Shown: positions 9,696 through 18,773, counted from the first letter of the stretch. The stretch is 64,000 nucleotides of DNA from Cacconaster sp045642485 (GCA_045642485.1 JAZUIV010000058.1:85482-149481), one strand, 5' to 3'. Notes: generated by a model from the sequence alone, not told the origin. Numbers and translations are program-made.

Positions 9696-10979
9696 ATGGA
9701 TAAAGACCTTATACCCAACGATTGGGAAAAACGCGGAAATATCATAACCGTTATCGGCGTAGGCGGAGGCGGAAGCAATGCCGTTAGCCATATGTACAGG
9801 CAAGGATTGGATGACGTTGACTTCATAATCTGCAACACTGACCGGCAGGCGCTGGAAATGAGCCCGGTACCCAACAGAATCCAACTTGGTCCGATGACGA
9901 CCAAAGGACTGGGCGCAGGCACGGATTACAATGTAGGCAGAAAAGCGGCATTGGAATCCATAGAGGAAATCCGCTCATCTTACGGACAGGACACACAGAT
10001 GGTCTTCGTCACCTGCGGAATGGGTGGAGGAACGGGAACGGGAGCAGCCCCGATAGTGGCCCAAACAGCCAAGGAAAGAGGATTCCTCACCGTAGGTGTC
10101 GTTACAATCCCCTTCAGGGATGAAGGAGAAGAAGCCCTGTACCGTGCCGTCCAGGGAATACACGAACTTACCAAGAACGTCGACTGTACACTGATCATCG
10201 ACAATCAGAAACTATATCAGCTTCACGGGGAACTTGACGTTTTCAATGCATTTCCCAAAGCGGATGAAGTTCTGGCCACGGCAGTGAAGAGCATAGCAGA
10301 AATCATCACCTGCGGCGGTTACATCAACGTGGACTTTGCAGATGTCAAGAAGGTGATGCAGAACAGCGGAGTAGCCCTGATGGGTATCGGAGAGGCATCA
10401 GGCCCGAACAGAGCAGAGACAGCCGTGGAGATGGCATTCCACTCCCCTCTTCTCAACAATCTTGACCTGAACAATGTACGCAATGCTCTGGTGAACATCT
10501 CCAGCAGCGACGGTGAAAACGCTGTCACGATGTCCGAGATGGCTCAGATTATGGACTATACGAAGAAATATACCGGAACGGTCATCAATTTCAAGAGAGG
10601 TATCGTGAAAAAGGCGGATATGGGTGAGACGATCAGCGTCACCATCATTGCCACCGGTTTCGATATGGCCCAGTTGCCGGTAATAGACGAACCTGTTTCA
10701 GCAAGAGGCAACAGAGTCGAAATCACACTTGGCAATGACCGGACTACCGCCCTCAAGCACGGCACCCCGTACATTGCATCCAAGGAGATCAGAATAACAC
10801 GTCAACGCTGTGCCGGCACACCTGTCCTGCTTACCGAAGAGCCTCATATTATTGCCGAATTGGAAGATGAGCCCGCTTACTACAGGAAGGAGAGATTACT
10901 TGTCGAGCAGGAGAAAGCCGCCGCTGCCGCTGCGGCGGAGAGCAGTCAGGTAAGCGCCAGAGCCGAGGAACAGGCCTAA
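9696..10979 (+). CDS. ftsZ: Cell division GTPase FtsZ
   Basis: Tubulin-like GTPase that forms the Z ring. The glycine-rich GVGGGGSNAV loop (about residues 21-30) and the tubulin signature GGGTGTG (about 110-116) are present, as are the catalytic T7-loop region NVDFADVKKVM and the C-terminal domain. The linker ends in an alanine/glutamate-rich tail. The last 84 nt overlap the 3' end of truB on the other strand. Last gene of the dcw cluster. Confidence 0.98.
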   Translation: MDKDLIPNDWEKRGNIITVIGVGGGGSNAVSHMYRQGLDDVDFIICNTDRQALEMSPVPNRIQLGPMTTKGLGAGTDYNVGRKAALESIEEIRSSYGQDTQMVFVTCGMGGGTGTGAAPIVAQTAKERGFLTVGVVTIPFRDEGEEALYRAVQGIHELTKNVDCTLIIDNQKLYQLHGELDVFNAFPKADEVLATAVKSIAEIITCGGYINVDFADVKKVMQNSGVALMGIGEASGPNRAETAVEMAFHSPLLNNLDLNNVRNALVNISSSDGENAVTMSEMAQIMDYTKKYTGTVINFKRGIVKKADMGETISVTIIATGFDMAQLPVIDEPVSARGNRVEITLGNDRTTALKHGTPYIASKEIRITRQRCAGTPVLLTEEPHIIAELEDEPAYYRKERLLVEQEKAAAAAAAESSQVSARAEEQA

Positions 10980-11738
10980 GTCGCGTGCCAGCGAGCGGAT
11001 ATAAGTCCCCTTGCTGCATCGGATTCTTACCGTGGCTGACGGGCGGCTCCCGTCGCTGAGGTTGCTGATATGATAATTGTGAATATTCCTTACGGCCGTC
11101 AGATCGGACTTTTCCATCCTGACGGCCGTATCTGAATACTGAGTGGAAGCGTCTTCACCGGCAGAATGGAATGAAAGAAGATCCATTTCCATTATATTGA
11201 TACGTGAAGAACTGAGTTCCACCGGCTGCCCGCTTCTGGCATACTCGTATGCCCTCAAGCCTCCCACCATCCTGGCGGAAAACATCGGCGGCACCTGATC
11301 CTGCTCCCCTATGAAGGACTTCAAAGCGTCACTGACCGCAGCGGCCGTGATATGCTCATAAGGAAAATATTCACTTACAGGCTGTTCCAGGTCATACGAA
11401 GGAGTCGTAGCCCCGAATTCAAATGTAGCCACATACTCCTTGTCCCCCGCCTGAATCTCTCCGGCCCTTTTCGTGGCATTCCCCGCACATACAATCAGCA
11501 GACCGGTAGCCAAAGGGTCAAGGGTACCGGCGTGTCCGACTTTTATCTTCTTCAGATTGAAAAATTTCTGAAGCTGAAACTTCACCTTGCGAACCACATC
11601 GGCTGATGTCCAGCGATAAGGCTTGTCGATCGGAAGGACAATCCCGTCAGGATAGTCCTCCAGTGAACGGGAGTGCAGATTCTGCGCAAAAAAGAGGGAC
11701 AAATCACCCTCAATCGGACAATGCTCCAGGACAAACAT
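10896..11738 (-). CDS. truB: tRNA pseudouridine-55 synthase TruB
   Basis: Makes pseudouridine 55 in the tRNA T loop. Motif GHAGTLDPLATGLL carries the catalytic Asp; KEYVATFEFG and a C-terminal SKGTYIRSLARDLG follow. The protein ends in SGSGGFLLLDK. The 3' end overlaps the end of ftsZ tail to tail by 84 nt. The start is 2 nt after the rpiB stop, so truB is the last gene of a leftward gltX-rpiB-truB group. Confidence 0.95.
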   Translation of the reverse strand: MFVLEHCPIEGDLSLFFAQNLHSRSLEDYPDGIVLPIDKPYRWTSADVVRKVKFQLQKFFNLKKIKVGHAGTLDPLATGLLIVCAGNATKRAGEIQAGDKEYVATFEFGATTPSYDLEQPVSEYFPYEHITAAAVSDALKSFIGEQDQVPPMFSARMVGGLRAYEYARSGQPVELSSSRINIMEMDLLSFHSAGEDASTQYSDTAVRMEKSDLTAVRNIHNYHISNLSDGSRPSATVRIRCSKGTYIRSLARDLGLFLGSGAYLTALRRSGSGGFLLLDK

Positions 11739-11739
11739 C

Positions 11740-12180
11740 TCAGGACTGCTTCTGGATTTTGGCTAAGCGGAGGAGATGGCGTCCACCTTCAAATTCAGTT
11801 TCGAGCCAGGTCCTGACACACGCCTTAGCCATTACGGCAGACATGAACCGCGCAGGCAGAACAAGAACATTCGCATTGTTGTGCGCCTTTACCAGGCGAG
11901 CCACCTCCCTGTTCCAGACAAGGCCGGCAATAATACCGGAATGATGGTTGAGCGTGATGGCCATACCGTTTCCGGTACCGCAGATTGCTATTCCCTTCTC
12001 CACTACACCGCCGAGAATCCCCTCAGCCAGTGCGTGCGCGAAATCAGGATAATCCACTCTCTTCTCCCCCTGATATGTGCCGAAATCAACGACCCCATAT
12101 CCTCTTCTTGCAAGATACCGGGCGATTTCAGCCTTTAGGGCGGCCCCCGCATGATCTGATGCTATTCCGATAGTCATCAC
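11740..12180 (-). CDS. rpiB: Ribose-5-phosphate isomerase B (RpiB/LacAB family)
   Basis: Interconverts ribose-5-phosphate and ribulose-5-phosphate in the pentose phosphate pathway. The 146-residue protein has the family start IGIASDHAGAALK, DFGTY, the CGTGNGMAI active-site loop and the HNNANVLVLPARF region. Between gltX and truB on the minus strand with 9 nt and 1 nt gaps, so co-transcription is likely. Confidence 0.94.
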   Translation of the reverse strand: MMTIGIASDHAGAALKAEIARYLARRGYGVVDFGTYQGEKRVDYPDFAHALAEGILGGVVEKGIAICGTGNGMAITLNHHSGIIAGLVWNREVARLVKAHNNANVLVLPARFMSAVMAKACVRTWLETEFEGGRHLLRLAKIQKQS

Positions 12181-12189
12181 CTATATTTT

Positions 12190-13743
12190 TTAACCGAGTT
12201 TTGATACTGCGACGTCAATTCTGCGAAGCGTCTCTTCCTTTCCGAAAAGCGCCATCATATCGGCGACTCCGGGGCCCTTGGACACTCCTACCAGGAATAA
12301 CCTGAGAGAATTCATAATCTTTCCCATCGGCCATTCGTTGGAAGTAATCAGATCGTGCAGGGAGGTTTCCACATTCTCCTTTGAGAAAGGTTCCAGCGCG
12401 GCGAGCAGAGCACGGACCTGAGACATCGCAGCCCTGGCCTCCTCCTTCCAGAACTTGGCCACAGATGCTTCGTCATAAGACTCGGGGGCCTTGAAGAAGT
12501 AGGAGGTCAAGTCCCACATTTCATTGATGAAATGAGCCCTCTCCTTCATAAGGTCCAGCACGGCGGATATGTACTCATCAGAGAAGCCTTCCAGTTTGTC
12601 TCCGGCACAGGCTCTGAAATCAGCCGTCAATTGCTCCGCTGACTTCAGGCGCAGATATTCCTGATTGAACCACTTCGCTTTGTCCACGTTGAACCGGGCC
12701 CCTGACTTGATGACCCTCTCCAGAGAGAATACGGGGATAAGCTCGTCAACAGTGAAAAGTTCCCTGTCGTTTCCAGGATTCCATCCCAGCAAAGCCAGCA
12801 TATTGATAAAAGCCTCAGGATAATAGCCGTCTTCGCGGTAACCGCGGGAAACCTCACCTTCGGCATTGACCCATTTCAGGGGAAACACGGGAAATCCCAG
12901 CCTGTCTCCGTCCCGCTTGCTCAACTTACCCTTCCCATCAGGTTTGAGGAGAAGAGAAAGGTGTGCGAATCGGGGCTGCGAATCAGTCCAACCGAATGCT
13001 TCGTAGAGGAGATAGTGAAGAGGAAGAGACGGAAGCCACTCCTCTCCCCTGATGACTTCGGTAATCTCCATCAGGTGGTCATCCACTATATTGGCCAGGT
13101 GGTATGTGGGAAGTTCGTCGGCTCTTTTCCACAACACCTTGTCATCGAGCGTACTGCTGTTGACTTCTATATGTCCGCGTATCAGGTCATCCATCACGAC
13201 TGTCCTGCCGGCAGGAATCTTGAACCGGATGGTCCATCCTGTATCCTCCTGCAAAAGTCTGGAAACTTCATCAGCCGGCAAAGTGAGGGAATTGCGCATC
13301 TTCTCCCTGGTCTGCCAGTTGTATATAAAAGTCTCTTTCCTGGACTCCGCTTCAGCCCTCAGGGCCGCAAGTTCCGCGGGAGTGTCGAAAGCGTAATATG
13401 CATAGCCGGCTCCGACAAGTTGTTCGGCATATTTACGATATATGCCGCGTCTCTGGCTCTGACGGTAGGGAGCGTATGGATGACGTTCAGACGGTACTTC
13501 GACAACCTTCCCATTCTCGTCCACTCCTTCGTCCGGATATATCCCGCACCAGCGCAACGCCTCAATGATATATTCCTCAGCTCCGGGCACAAAACGCTGG
13601 GAGTCGGTATCCTCAATGCGGAGAACGAAATCGCCCCCGGCCTGTTTTGCATACAGATAATTGTACAGCGCAGTGCGGACGCCTCCCATATGAAGCGGAC
13701 CGGTCGGACTGGGCGCAAATCTTACTCTTCTTTTCCTTTCCAT
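12190..13743 (-). CDS. gltX: Glutamyl-tRNA synthetase
   Basis: Class I aminoacyl-tRNA synthetase charging tRNA-Glu. The N-terminus has RFAPSPTGPLHMGG, the HIGH-equivalent motif in its HxGG form, and KLSKRDG is the KMSKS equivalent. The 517-residue length is normal. A discriminating type (Glu versus Glu/Gln) cannot be told from this sequence. First gene of the leftward group, with a TAATTTCG -7-like box just upstream. Confidence 0.96.
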   Translation of the reverse strand: MERKRRVRFAPSPTGPLHMGGVRTALYNYLYAKQAGGDFVLRIEDTDSQRFVPGAEEYIIEALRWCGIYPDEGVDENGKVVEVPSERHPYAPYRQSQRRGIYRKYAEQLVGAGYAYYAFDTPAELAALRAEAESRKETFIYNWQTREKMRNSLTLPADEVSRLLQEDTGWTIRFKIPAGRTVVMDDLIRGHIEVNSSTLDDKVLWKRADELPTYHLANIVDDHLMEITEVIRGEEWLPSLPLHYLLYEAFGWTDSQPRFAHLSLLLKPDGKGKLSKRDGDRLGFPVFPLKWVNAEGEVSRGYREDGYYPEAFINMLALLGWNPGNDRELFTVDELIPVFSLERVIKSGARFNVDKAKWFNQEYLRLKSAEQLTADFRACAGDKLEGFSDEYISAVLDLMKERAHFINEMWDLTSYFFKAPESYDEASVAKFWKEEARAAMSQVRALLAALEPFSKENVETSLHDLITSNEWPMGKIMNSLRLFLVGVSKGPGVADMMALFGKEETLRRIDVAVSKLG

Positions 13744-13820
13744 AATTTGTCTTTTGTGAGATTGCGAAATTAGGGAAAAATATGGTAATTTTGATGTAAA
13801 ATCAATAAGAATCTGTATTA
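13744..13820. promoter_or_regulatory. Divergent promoter region gltX / metallophosphatase
   Basis: This 77-nt AT-rich gap separates two divergent genes. On the plus strand TAATTTTG matches the Bacteroidota -7 box TAnnTTTG about 35 nt before the ATG at 13821. On the minus strand TAATTTCG is a near match ahead of gltX. Transcription starts are inferred from consensus only. Confidence 0.6.
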
Positions 13821-14972
13821 ATGAAAAAATTGCTCCTACTCGCCGCCCTTGTTTCAGTGGAATTGTGGGCAGGCAACCCCGACCTTGATATAGAATGCGG
13901 ACCCTGGATTCAGAATGTGGGGGAAGATGCTCTCACCGTCCTGTGGACCACCAATCAGAAAGCCCTCTCGTGGGTGGAATTCGACACGGAAGACGGCACA
14001 ACCTGGTATCAGCACAGCCACCCCTCCTATTACGAGACCGTCAGCGGACGGCGCTACTACGGGACATTTCACTGCGTCAGGATATCGGGGTTGAAAAAGG
14101 GCACGAAATACCGTTACAGAATCATTGGCAAGGCTATCGCAAATGACAGTAACCCGTATGCCACCTCCTACGGGCCCGAGCGGGCTATATCTGCAGTTCA
14201 CGCCATCAAGACTCTGGACCACAGCGCCCCGACCTGCAGATTCTCGATGGTGAACGACATCCATTTCGATGACGCATTGTTCAAAAATCTTCTCGACGGG
14301 ATGGACCGCAGCACCACCGATTTCGTTGTTCTCAACGGGGACATCGTCTCTTTCTCCAATTCGCGTGACACCCTCATAAAACACACCTTTGCTCCCATAA
14401 AGGATATTTCAGCCAGTTATCCCATAATCTTTGCAAGGGGCAATCACGAAGGTCGCGGTTCAGAGTGGTTCGACCTTATCAAAGCATTCCCTTCCAACAC
14501 AGGAGAATTCTACTACAGTTTCCGGCAGGGGCCCGTCGCATTTCTTGTTCTCGACGCAGGCGAGGACAAACTTGATACAGACCCCGAATATTCAGGTCAG
14601 GCAGACTATGAACAGTACAGACTCAAGCAGATTGAATGGATGAAGGCCGCCGTCAGGGAGGAATCCTTTGCATCCGCGCCAAAGAAAGTGTGCATTATGC
14701 ACATCCCCACTTTTTCAGACAAAGACGCCTGGGCCACTGAAAAATGGATAACGGAACATTTTACCCCTGTCCTGAACAAGGCCGGTGTAAATCTTATGCT
14801 CAGCGCCCATTACCACAGTTACATTCTGGCCAAACCCGGCAAATACGGGAACAACTTCCCCATCGTGGTCAACGACAATGAGGATCGCCTTGATTTTGAA
14901 GCCACTGCTTCAGGAATCACACTGAAGATCTACGGCAAGGACGGACACCTGAAAAATACGCTCAACTTCTGA
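13821..14972 (+). CDS. Secreted purple-acid-phosphatase-like metallophosphoesterase
   Basis: Exported phosphoesterase (383 residues). A Sec signal peptide covers about residues 1-17, ending near LWAG. Residues about 20-120 form a fibronectin-III-like domain as in purple acid phosphatases. The calcineurin-like catalytic domain has the metal-binding motifs NDIHFDD, NGDIVS, RGNHEGRG and a C-terminal SAHYHSY. Substrate is not predictable. It has its own promoter-like box and is followed by rsmE on the other strand. Confidence 0.88.
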   Translation: MKKLLLLAALVSVELWAGNPDLDIECGPWIQNVGEDALTVLWTTNQKALSWVEFDTEDGTTWYQHSHPSYYETVSGRRYYGTFHCVRISGLKKGTKYRYRIIGKAIANDSNPYATSYGPERAISAVHAIKTLDHSAPTCRFSMVNDIHFDDALFKNLLDGMDRSTTDFVVLNGDIVSFSNSRDTLIKHTFAPIKDISASYPIIFARGNHEGRGSEWFDLIKAFPSNTGEFYYSFRQGPVAFLVLDAGEDKLDTDPEYSGQADYEQYRLKQIEWMKAAVREESFASAPKKVCIMHIPTFSDKDAWATEKWITEHFTPVLNKAGVNLMLSAHYHSYILAKPGKYGNNFPIVVNDNEDRLDFEATASGITLKIYGKDGHLKNTLNF

Positions 14973-14998
14973 AAAGCCTTTTTGAGCCGACGCCGGAA

Positions 14999-15730
14999 TC
15001 AACGGCTTCTTTCAAGATATACCGCTGCGGTTGCCACAACCGCGGCGGTTTCTATTCTCAACCGGCTTTCCCCCAGGGAAGCGACCTTCCATCCGGCAGC
15101 GATTGCGGCATCTATTTCTCCACGGGAGAAATCCCCTTCCGGGCCAATCATTACAATAATGTCGCGATTATCATCGGTCTGAATGTATTCGGTAAGTTCC
15201 GATTTGGCAGAGGTACCTCCCGGAACGTCATCGCAGTAGCAGACAATCTTCAATGATTTCGAATCTGCCGTAGAACATATAAAATCCCTTACCGTAGCAG
15301 GAGAGTGAAGAACAGGAACGGCGCCCTTGTGCGACTGTTTGGCTGCGCTGACAAGCAGCCTTTCCACCCTTTCCGGCTTGAAGACCCTCCTTTCGGAATA
15401 ATCCCCGAACAGAGGAGTGATCTCGTCCACCCCTATTTCTGTAGCCTTCTCGGAAAACCACTCGAAACGGTCGATATTCTTCGGAGGAGCCACGGCCATA
15501 TGCAGATGGTAAGGATGGCTCCCATACCCCTCAATGCACTCATCAACCGAGAACCTGACCCGTTTGGGATTGTCCTCCGTCACAGTGCATCTGTACAGCC
15601 GGCTGCAGCCGTCAATTACGTTTATCGTATCGCCGGTCCGATGCCTGAGGACCTTGACGCAATGGTTGGACTCCTGCTCGTCCAGAGTATCCCCTCCGAA
15701 CGAAATGTTTTTTGAATAGAACAATTCCAT
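14999..15730 (-). CDS. rsmE: 16S rRNA m3U1498 methyltransferase RsmE
   Basis: SPOUT-class methyltransferase that modifies U1498 of 16S rRNA. The 243-residue protein has an N-terminal PUA-like domain (HCVKVLRHRTGD) and the C-terminal SPOUT knot (VMIGPEGDFSRGEID, SLGESRLRIETA). The open frame extends far upstream, but the ATG at 15730 gives the usual family N-terminus and lies just downstream of a divergent promoter region, so I use it. Confidence 0.93.
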   Translation of the reverse strand: MELFYSKNISFGGDTLDEQESNHCVKVLRHRTGDTINVIDGCSRLYRCTVTEDNPKRVRFSVDECIEGYGSHPYHLHMAVAPPKNIDRFEWFSEKATEIGVDEITPLFGDYSERRVFKPERVERLLVSAAKQSHKGAVPVLHSPATVRDFICSTADSKSLKIVCYCDDVPGGTSAKSELTEYIQTDDNRDIIVMIGPEGDFSRGEIDAAIAAGWKVASLGESRLRIETAAVVATAAVYLERSR

Positions 15731-15800
15731 CTTACCTGACCCCGGTTTGAATATGTGGCATAAAGTTAGTACTTTTGTCCGGAACAACATTAAGAAGTAT
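15731..15800 (+). promoter_or_regulatory. Promoter upstream of the SIMPL gene; decides its start
   Basis: TACTTTTG at 15769-15776 is a good TAnnTTTG -7 box, with a TTTG at about 15751-15754 as the -33 element. Transcription would begin near 15783, downstream of the in-frame ATG at 15747. The ATG at 15801 is therefore the more likely start of the next gene. Confidence 0.6.
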
Positions 15801-16502
15801 ATGGATAAGTCAAGAGTTTTTTCGGGACTTGCAATAATGGCAGGTCTCATCGTTCTGGGATGTATGCTTCCCCAGACTGCCGCCAGATTCAAATCCTTTG
15901 ACAGGACTGTAAATGTCAAGGGTCTTTGCGAAAGGGAGGTCAGGGCCGACCACGTAGTATGGCCGATGACATTCAAGGTGGTAGGCAACGATCTCAACAT
16001 CATTTACTCAGAAATAAGAACCAGGACCGAATCAGTCATCGCTTTTCTTACAAAAGGGGGAATCTCCAGAGAAGAAATCAGCATAGCCATTCCCACCATC
16101 TCCGACAAATACACCCAGGAGTACGGCAACAACGAACGGGCATTCCGTTATGTCGCCAAATGCACCGTCACCGTTTCTTCAAAGGAAGTTGACAGCATAC
16201 TCAAACTGATGGAGCAGCAGGTGGAACTGATAAAAAGCGGCATCACCCTGGAATACGAATGGGATTCAAAGAGTGAATTCACGTTTGAAGCCCTCAATGA
16301 CATCAAACCCGAGATGATTGAAGAGGCGACCAAGAACGCCCGGGAAGTGGCTCAGAAATTCGCGAAGGACTCCGAAAGCAGACTTGGCAAGATCAAGCAG
16401 GCATCACAGGGCACATTCACCATCACGGACAGGGACAGCAACACCCCTCACATTAAGAAAGTGAGAGTGGTAACCAACGTCATCTATTATCTGAACAACT
16501 GA
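15801..16502 (+). CDS. SIMPL-domain (DUF541) envelope protein
   Basis: Predicted 233-residue exported protein with one N-terminal hydrophobic segment (about residues 6-24, a signal anchor or uncleaved signal) followed by a SIMPL/DUF541 domain. Family features visible are VNVKGLCEREVRADHVVWPMTF at the domain start and repeated amphipathic helices. The biochemical role of this family is poorly known; it is often described as a periplasmic oligomer. The start is set by the promoter position. Confidence 0.82.
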   Translation: MDKSRVFSGLAIMAGLIVLGCMLPQTAARFKSFDRTVNVKGLCEREVRADHVVWPMTFKVVGNDLNIIYSEIRTRTESVIAFLTKGGISREEISIAIPTISDKYTQEYGNNERAFRYVAKCTVTVSSKEVDSILKLMEQQVELIKSGITLEYEWDSKSEFTFEALNDIKPEMIEEATKNAREVAQKFAKDSESRLGKIKQASQGTFTITDRDSNTPHIKKVRVVTNVIYYLNN

Positions 16503-16516
16503 CAGCAACTCCCGTT

Positions 16517-17017
16517 ATGGCGTACATAGGCCTGATATCCGACACTCACTGCCAATTCGACGACAGGGTCAGAAAGTTTCTCGACCCTGTTGATGTAATA
16601 TGGCACGCCGGAGATTTCGGAAACGGTGCGACAGCTGCGAAAATCGCCTCGTTCAAACCGCTTGTCGGCGTTCACGGCAATTGTGACGGCCTAGACGTCA
16701 GAATTGATTACCCCGTGGCCCAGGTAATTGAGATTCAGGGTCTAAAGATTCTTATGACACACATCGGAGGATATCCAGGGCGATATGACTACCGTGCACT
16801 CAGGCTCATTGAGGCGCATCGTCCCGATATCTTCGTCTGCGGTCATTCCCATATTCTGAAAGTGGTGAATGACAGACATTACAATATGATGGTCCTCAAT
16901 CCCGGAGCCTGCGGGCTGCAGGGATTCCATCTGGTGCGCACGGCACTGCGCTTCCGCATAGATGAGGGAAAACTGAAAGATATGGAGGTGGGCGAATGGC
17001 CCAGAAATTATGAATAA
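16517..17017 (+). CDS. YfcE/MJ0936-type metallophosphodiesterase
   Basis: Small (166 residues) cytoplasmic calcineurin-like phosphoesterase. All metal-binding motifs are visible in order: SDTHC, WHAGDFG, GVHGNCD, MTHIGG and VCGHSH. No signal peptide. The stop overlaps the next start by 8 nt, suggesting co-translation with the CobW-like GTPase. The physiological substrate cannot be told. Confidence 0.9.
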   Translation: MAYIGLISDTHCQFDDRVRKFLDPVDVIWHAGDFGNGATAAKIASFKPLVGVHGNCDGLDVRIDYPVAQVIEIQGLKILMTHIGGYPGRYDYRALRLIEAHRPDIFVCGHSHILKVVNDRHYNMMVLNPGACGLQGFHLVRTALRFRIDEGKLKDMEVGEWPRNYE

Positions 17018-18155
17018 GAAAGAATTACCGATACTGCTTCTGACAGGTTATCTCGGAAGCGGCAAGACAACACTTCTCAACAAAATACTGGCGAACCGGC
17101 GCGGAATCCGTTTCGCCGTCATCGTAAACGACATCGGGGAGGTCAATATCGACGCAGACCTTATCCAAAAAGAGGGAATCGTCGGCAAAAAGGACGAGAA
17201 CCTCATCGCTCTGCAGAACGGATGCATCTGCTGCACTCTGAAAACCGACCTTATAGAGCAACTCCACGAAATCGCCGTTCTCGACAAATTCGATTATATC
17301 GTGATTGAAGCCAGCGGAATATGCGAGCCGGAGCCCATAGCGCAAACCATCTGTTCCATACCTTCGGTATATCCCGCAATGGCCAAAGACGGCCCGGTCA
17401 GGCTTGACAGTATTGTGACAGTGGTTGATGCGTTGCGTATGAGGGATGAGTTCGGATGCGGTGACGACCTGGTTCGGGAGAACATCGATGATGAAGACAT
17501 CCAGAGCCTTGTGATACAGCAGATGGAATTCTGCAACAAAATACTGCTCAACAAGGCATCCGAGGTGAGCACAGATGAGAAGGAGAAAATAATCAGAATC
17601 ATCAGAACCCTCCAGCCGGAGGCGGAAATCATCTGCTGCGACTACGGCGAGGTTGATTTCGACCGGATTCTGAACACCGGGCTCTTCGACTTCGAAAGGG
17701 TGGCGACATCCGCAAGATGGATAAAGGAAGTTGAAGGCCATCACGAGCACGAACACGAACACGAGCACGAAGAAGGCGAGGCCGATGAATACGGTATCGG
17801 CACCTTCGTCTATTACAGGCGGCAGCCTATGGATATAAACGCATTTGACAATTTTGTGGCCAGACACTGGCCCGCATCCGTCATACGGACCAAGGGAATC
17901 TGCTATTTCAGCGAAGAGTTCGACACGTGTTACCTTTTTGAACAGGCAGGCAAGCAGTTCTCGATGAGAAACGTCGGAGACTGGTACGCGACAATGGCTC
18001 CTTCGGAGCTCAATGATATGCTGGAGCGGGACAGTTCGCTGGCCGCTGACTGGGACGACATTTACGGGGACAGAATGCAGAAACTGGTCTTCATAGGGCA
18101 CGATATGGACAGGGAGGATATCGAGCGGGCCCTTGACAGATGCCTGGCCGAATAG
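17010..18155 (+). CDS. CobW/COG0523-family metal-chaperone GTPase
   Basis: G3E-family P-loop GTPase of 381 residues. The Walker A motif TGYLGSGKTTL is at about residues 12-22, the diagnostic metal-binding CICC follows near residue 72, and a CobW C-terminal domain ends the protein. Between the two domains lies a His/Glu run (HHEHEHEHEHEE), which in this family binds zinc or another divalent metal. It is probably a zinc chaperone, but no Zur-like site was recognised upstream, so the metal is not settled. Confidence 0.9.
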   Translation: MNKKELPILLLTGYLGSGKTTLLNKILANRRGIRFAVIVNDIGEVNIDADLIQKEGIVGKKDENLIALQNGCICCTLKTDLIEQLHEIAVLDKFDYIVIEASGICEPEPIAQTICSIPSVYPAMAKDGPVRLDSIVTVVDALRMRDEFGCGDDLVRENIDDEDIQSLVIQQMEFCNKILLNKASEVSTDEKEKIIRIIRTLQPEAEIICCDYGEVDFDRILNTGLFDFERVATSARWIKEVEGHHEHEHEHEHEEGEADEYGIGTFVYYRRQPMDINAFDNFVARHWPASVIRTKGICYFSEEFDTCYLFEQAGKQFSMRNVGDWYATMAPSELNDMLERDSSLAADWDDIYGDRMQKLVFIGHDMDREDIERALDRCLAE

Positions 18156-18198
18156 CTCTTCTGCCCAAAGTTTTTTTGTTATCCTATATATTTTTTAC

Positions 18199-18206
18199 TA
18201 CCTTCG
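18199..18206 (+). promoter_or_regulatory. -7 box of the acyl carrier protein gene
   Basis: TACCTTCG fits the Bacteroidota -7 consensus with one change. It lies 38 nt upstream of the ATG at 18245 and rules out longer starts for that gene. Confidence 0.5.
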
Positions 18207-18244
18207 CCCCGAATAACGAAAATATAATTGAAATATACTATTCT

Positions 18245-18487
18245 ATGAACCTACAAGAAGTTGAAGCAAAAATCAAAGCCTTCCTCATCGACGAATTAGA
18301 GGTAGAGGAGGATATGATTTTCCCCGAATCGAAACTCAAGGACGATATGGGAATAGGCAGCCTGGAAGTCGTCGACGTGGTTGTCTTTGTCGAGGACACC
18401 TTCGGATTCAAGATGGACCCCAAAGAGTTCAACACAATCCACACGATGTCGCAATTCTGCGAATTTGTCCAGAGTCATTGTGCATAA
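18245..18487 (+). CDS. Acyl carrier protein
   Basis: An 80-residue acidic helical-bundle protein that carries acyl chains on a 4'-phosphopantetheine arm. The attachment serine is in MGIGSLEVVD, a variant of the usual D-S-L context in which the Asp is replaced by Gly. A variant DSL motif and a stand-alone locus suggest a specialised carrier rather than the main fatty acid AcpP, but this is inference. A strong terminator follows. Confidence 0.85.
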   Translation: MNLQEVEAKIKAFLIDELEVEEDMIFPESKLKDDMGIGSLEVVDVVVFVEDTFGFKMDPKEFNTIHTMSQFCEFVQSHCA

Positions 18488-18504
18488 CCAAAAATGCAAT
18501 GTTA

Positions 18505-18535
18505 AAAAGGCGACTAAATTTTAGTCGCTTTTTTT
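18505..18535 (+). terminator. Rho-independent terminator after acp
   Basis: Perfect hairpin GCGACTAAA/TTTAGTCGC followed by seven T. It ends the acp transcript before the tRNA promoter. Confidence 0.9.
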
Positions 18536-18555
18536 GTATTCATAAGTTTTTTTTA

Positions 18556-18563
18556 TACCTTTG
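18556..18563 (+). promoter_or_regulatory. -7 box of the tRNA operon
   Basis: TACCTTTG, a perfect TAnnTTTG match, 9 nt before the 5' end of tRNA-Gln. Confidence 0.7.
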
Positions 18564-18572
18564 CACGCCCGA

Positions 18573-18643
18573 TGAGGTATGGTGTAATGGCAGCACAAGA
18601 GATTCTGGTCCTCTTAGTGGCGGTTCGAATCCGTCTACCTCAA
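18573..18643 (+). tRNA. tRNA-Gln (anticodon CUG)
   Basis: Cloverleaf with acceptor stem TGAGGTA/TACCTCA, T arm GGCGG-TTCGAAT-CCGTC and anticodon loop TTCTGGT. The anticodon CTG reads CAG. CCA is not encoded. The anticodon stem has one A-C mismatch next to the loop. Confidence 0.93.
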
Positions 18644-18649
18644 CTTTAA

Positions 18650-18723
18650 GGCGGGATAGCTCAGCTGGTTAGAGCGCATGATTCATAATCATGAGGTCCC
18701 CAGTTCAATCCTGGGTCCCGCTA
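18650..18723 (+). tRNA. tRNA with anticodon CAU (Met, or Ile2)
   Basis: Cloverleaf with acceptor GGCGGGA/TCCCGCT, D arm GCTC/GAGC, anticodon stem ATGAT/ATCAT around TCATAAT, and T arm CCCAG/CTGGG. A CAU anticodon is either elongator Met or lysidine-modified Ile2; sequence inspection alone does not settle this. Co-transcribed with tRNA-Gln (6 nt gap). Confidence 0.93.
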
Positions 18724-18733
18724 CAAGAAATTC

Positions 18734-18764
18734 AAGCACTTACTTTCGTAAGTGCTTTTTTTTG
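18734..18764 (+). terminator. Rho-independent terminator of the tRNA operon
   Basis: Perfect hairpin AAGCACTTAC-tttc-GTAAGTGCTT followed by a T run. Confidence 0.9.
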
Positions 18765-18765
18765 C

Positions 18766-18773
18766 TATCTTTG
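18766..18773 (+). promoter_or_regulatory. -7 box of the glycosidase-like gene
   Basis: TATCTTTG, a perfect TAnnTTTG match, directly after the tRNA terminator and 26 nt before the ATG at 18800. Confidence 0.65.

Noticed and set aside
18505..18764. Terminators around the tRNA pair as riboswitch or leader structures
   Set aside because: Simple hairpins with T tracts at gene ends, no aptamer-like conserved core.
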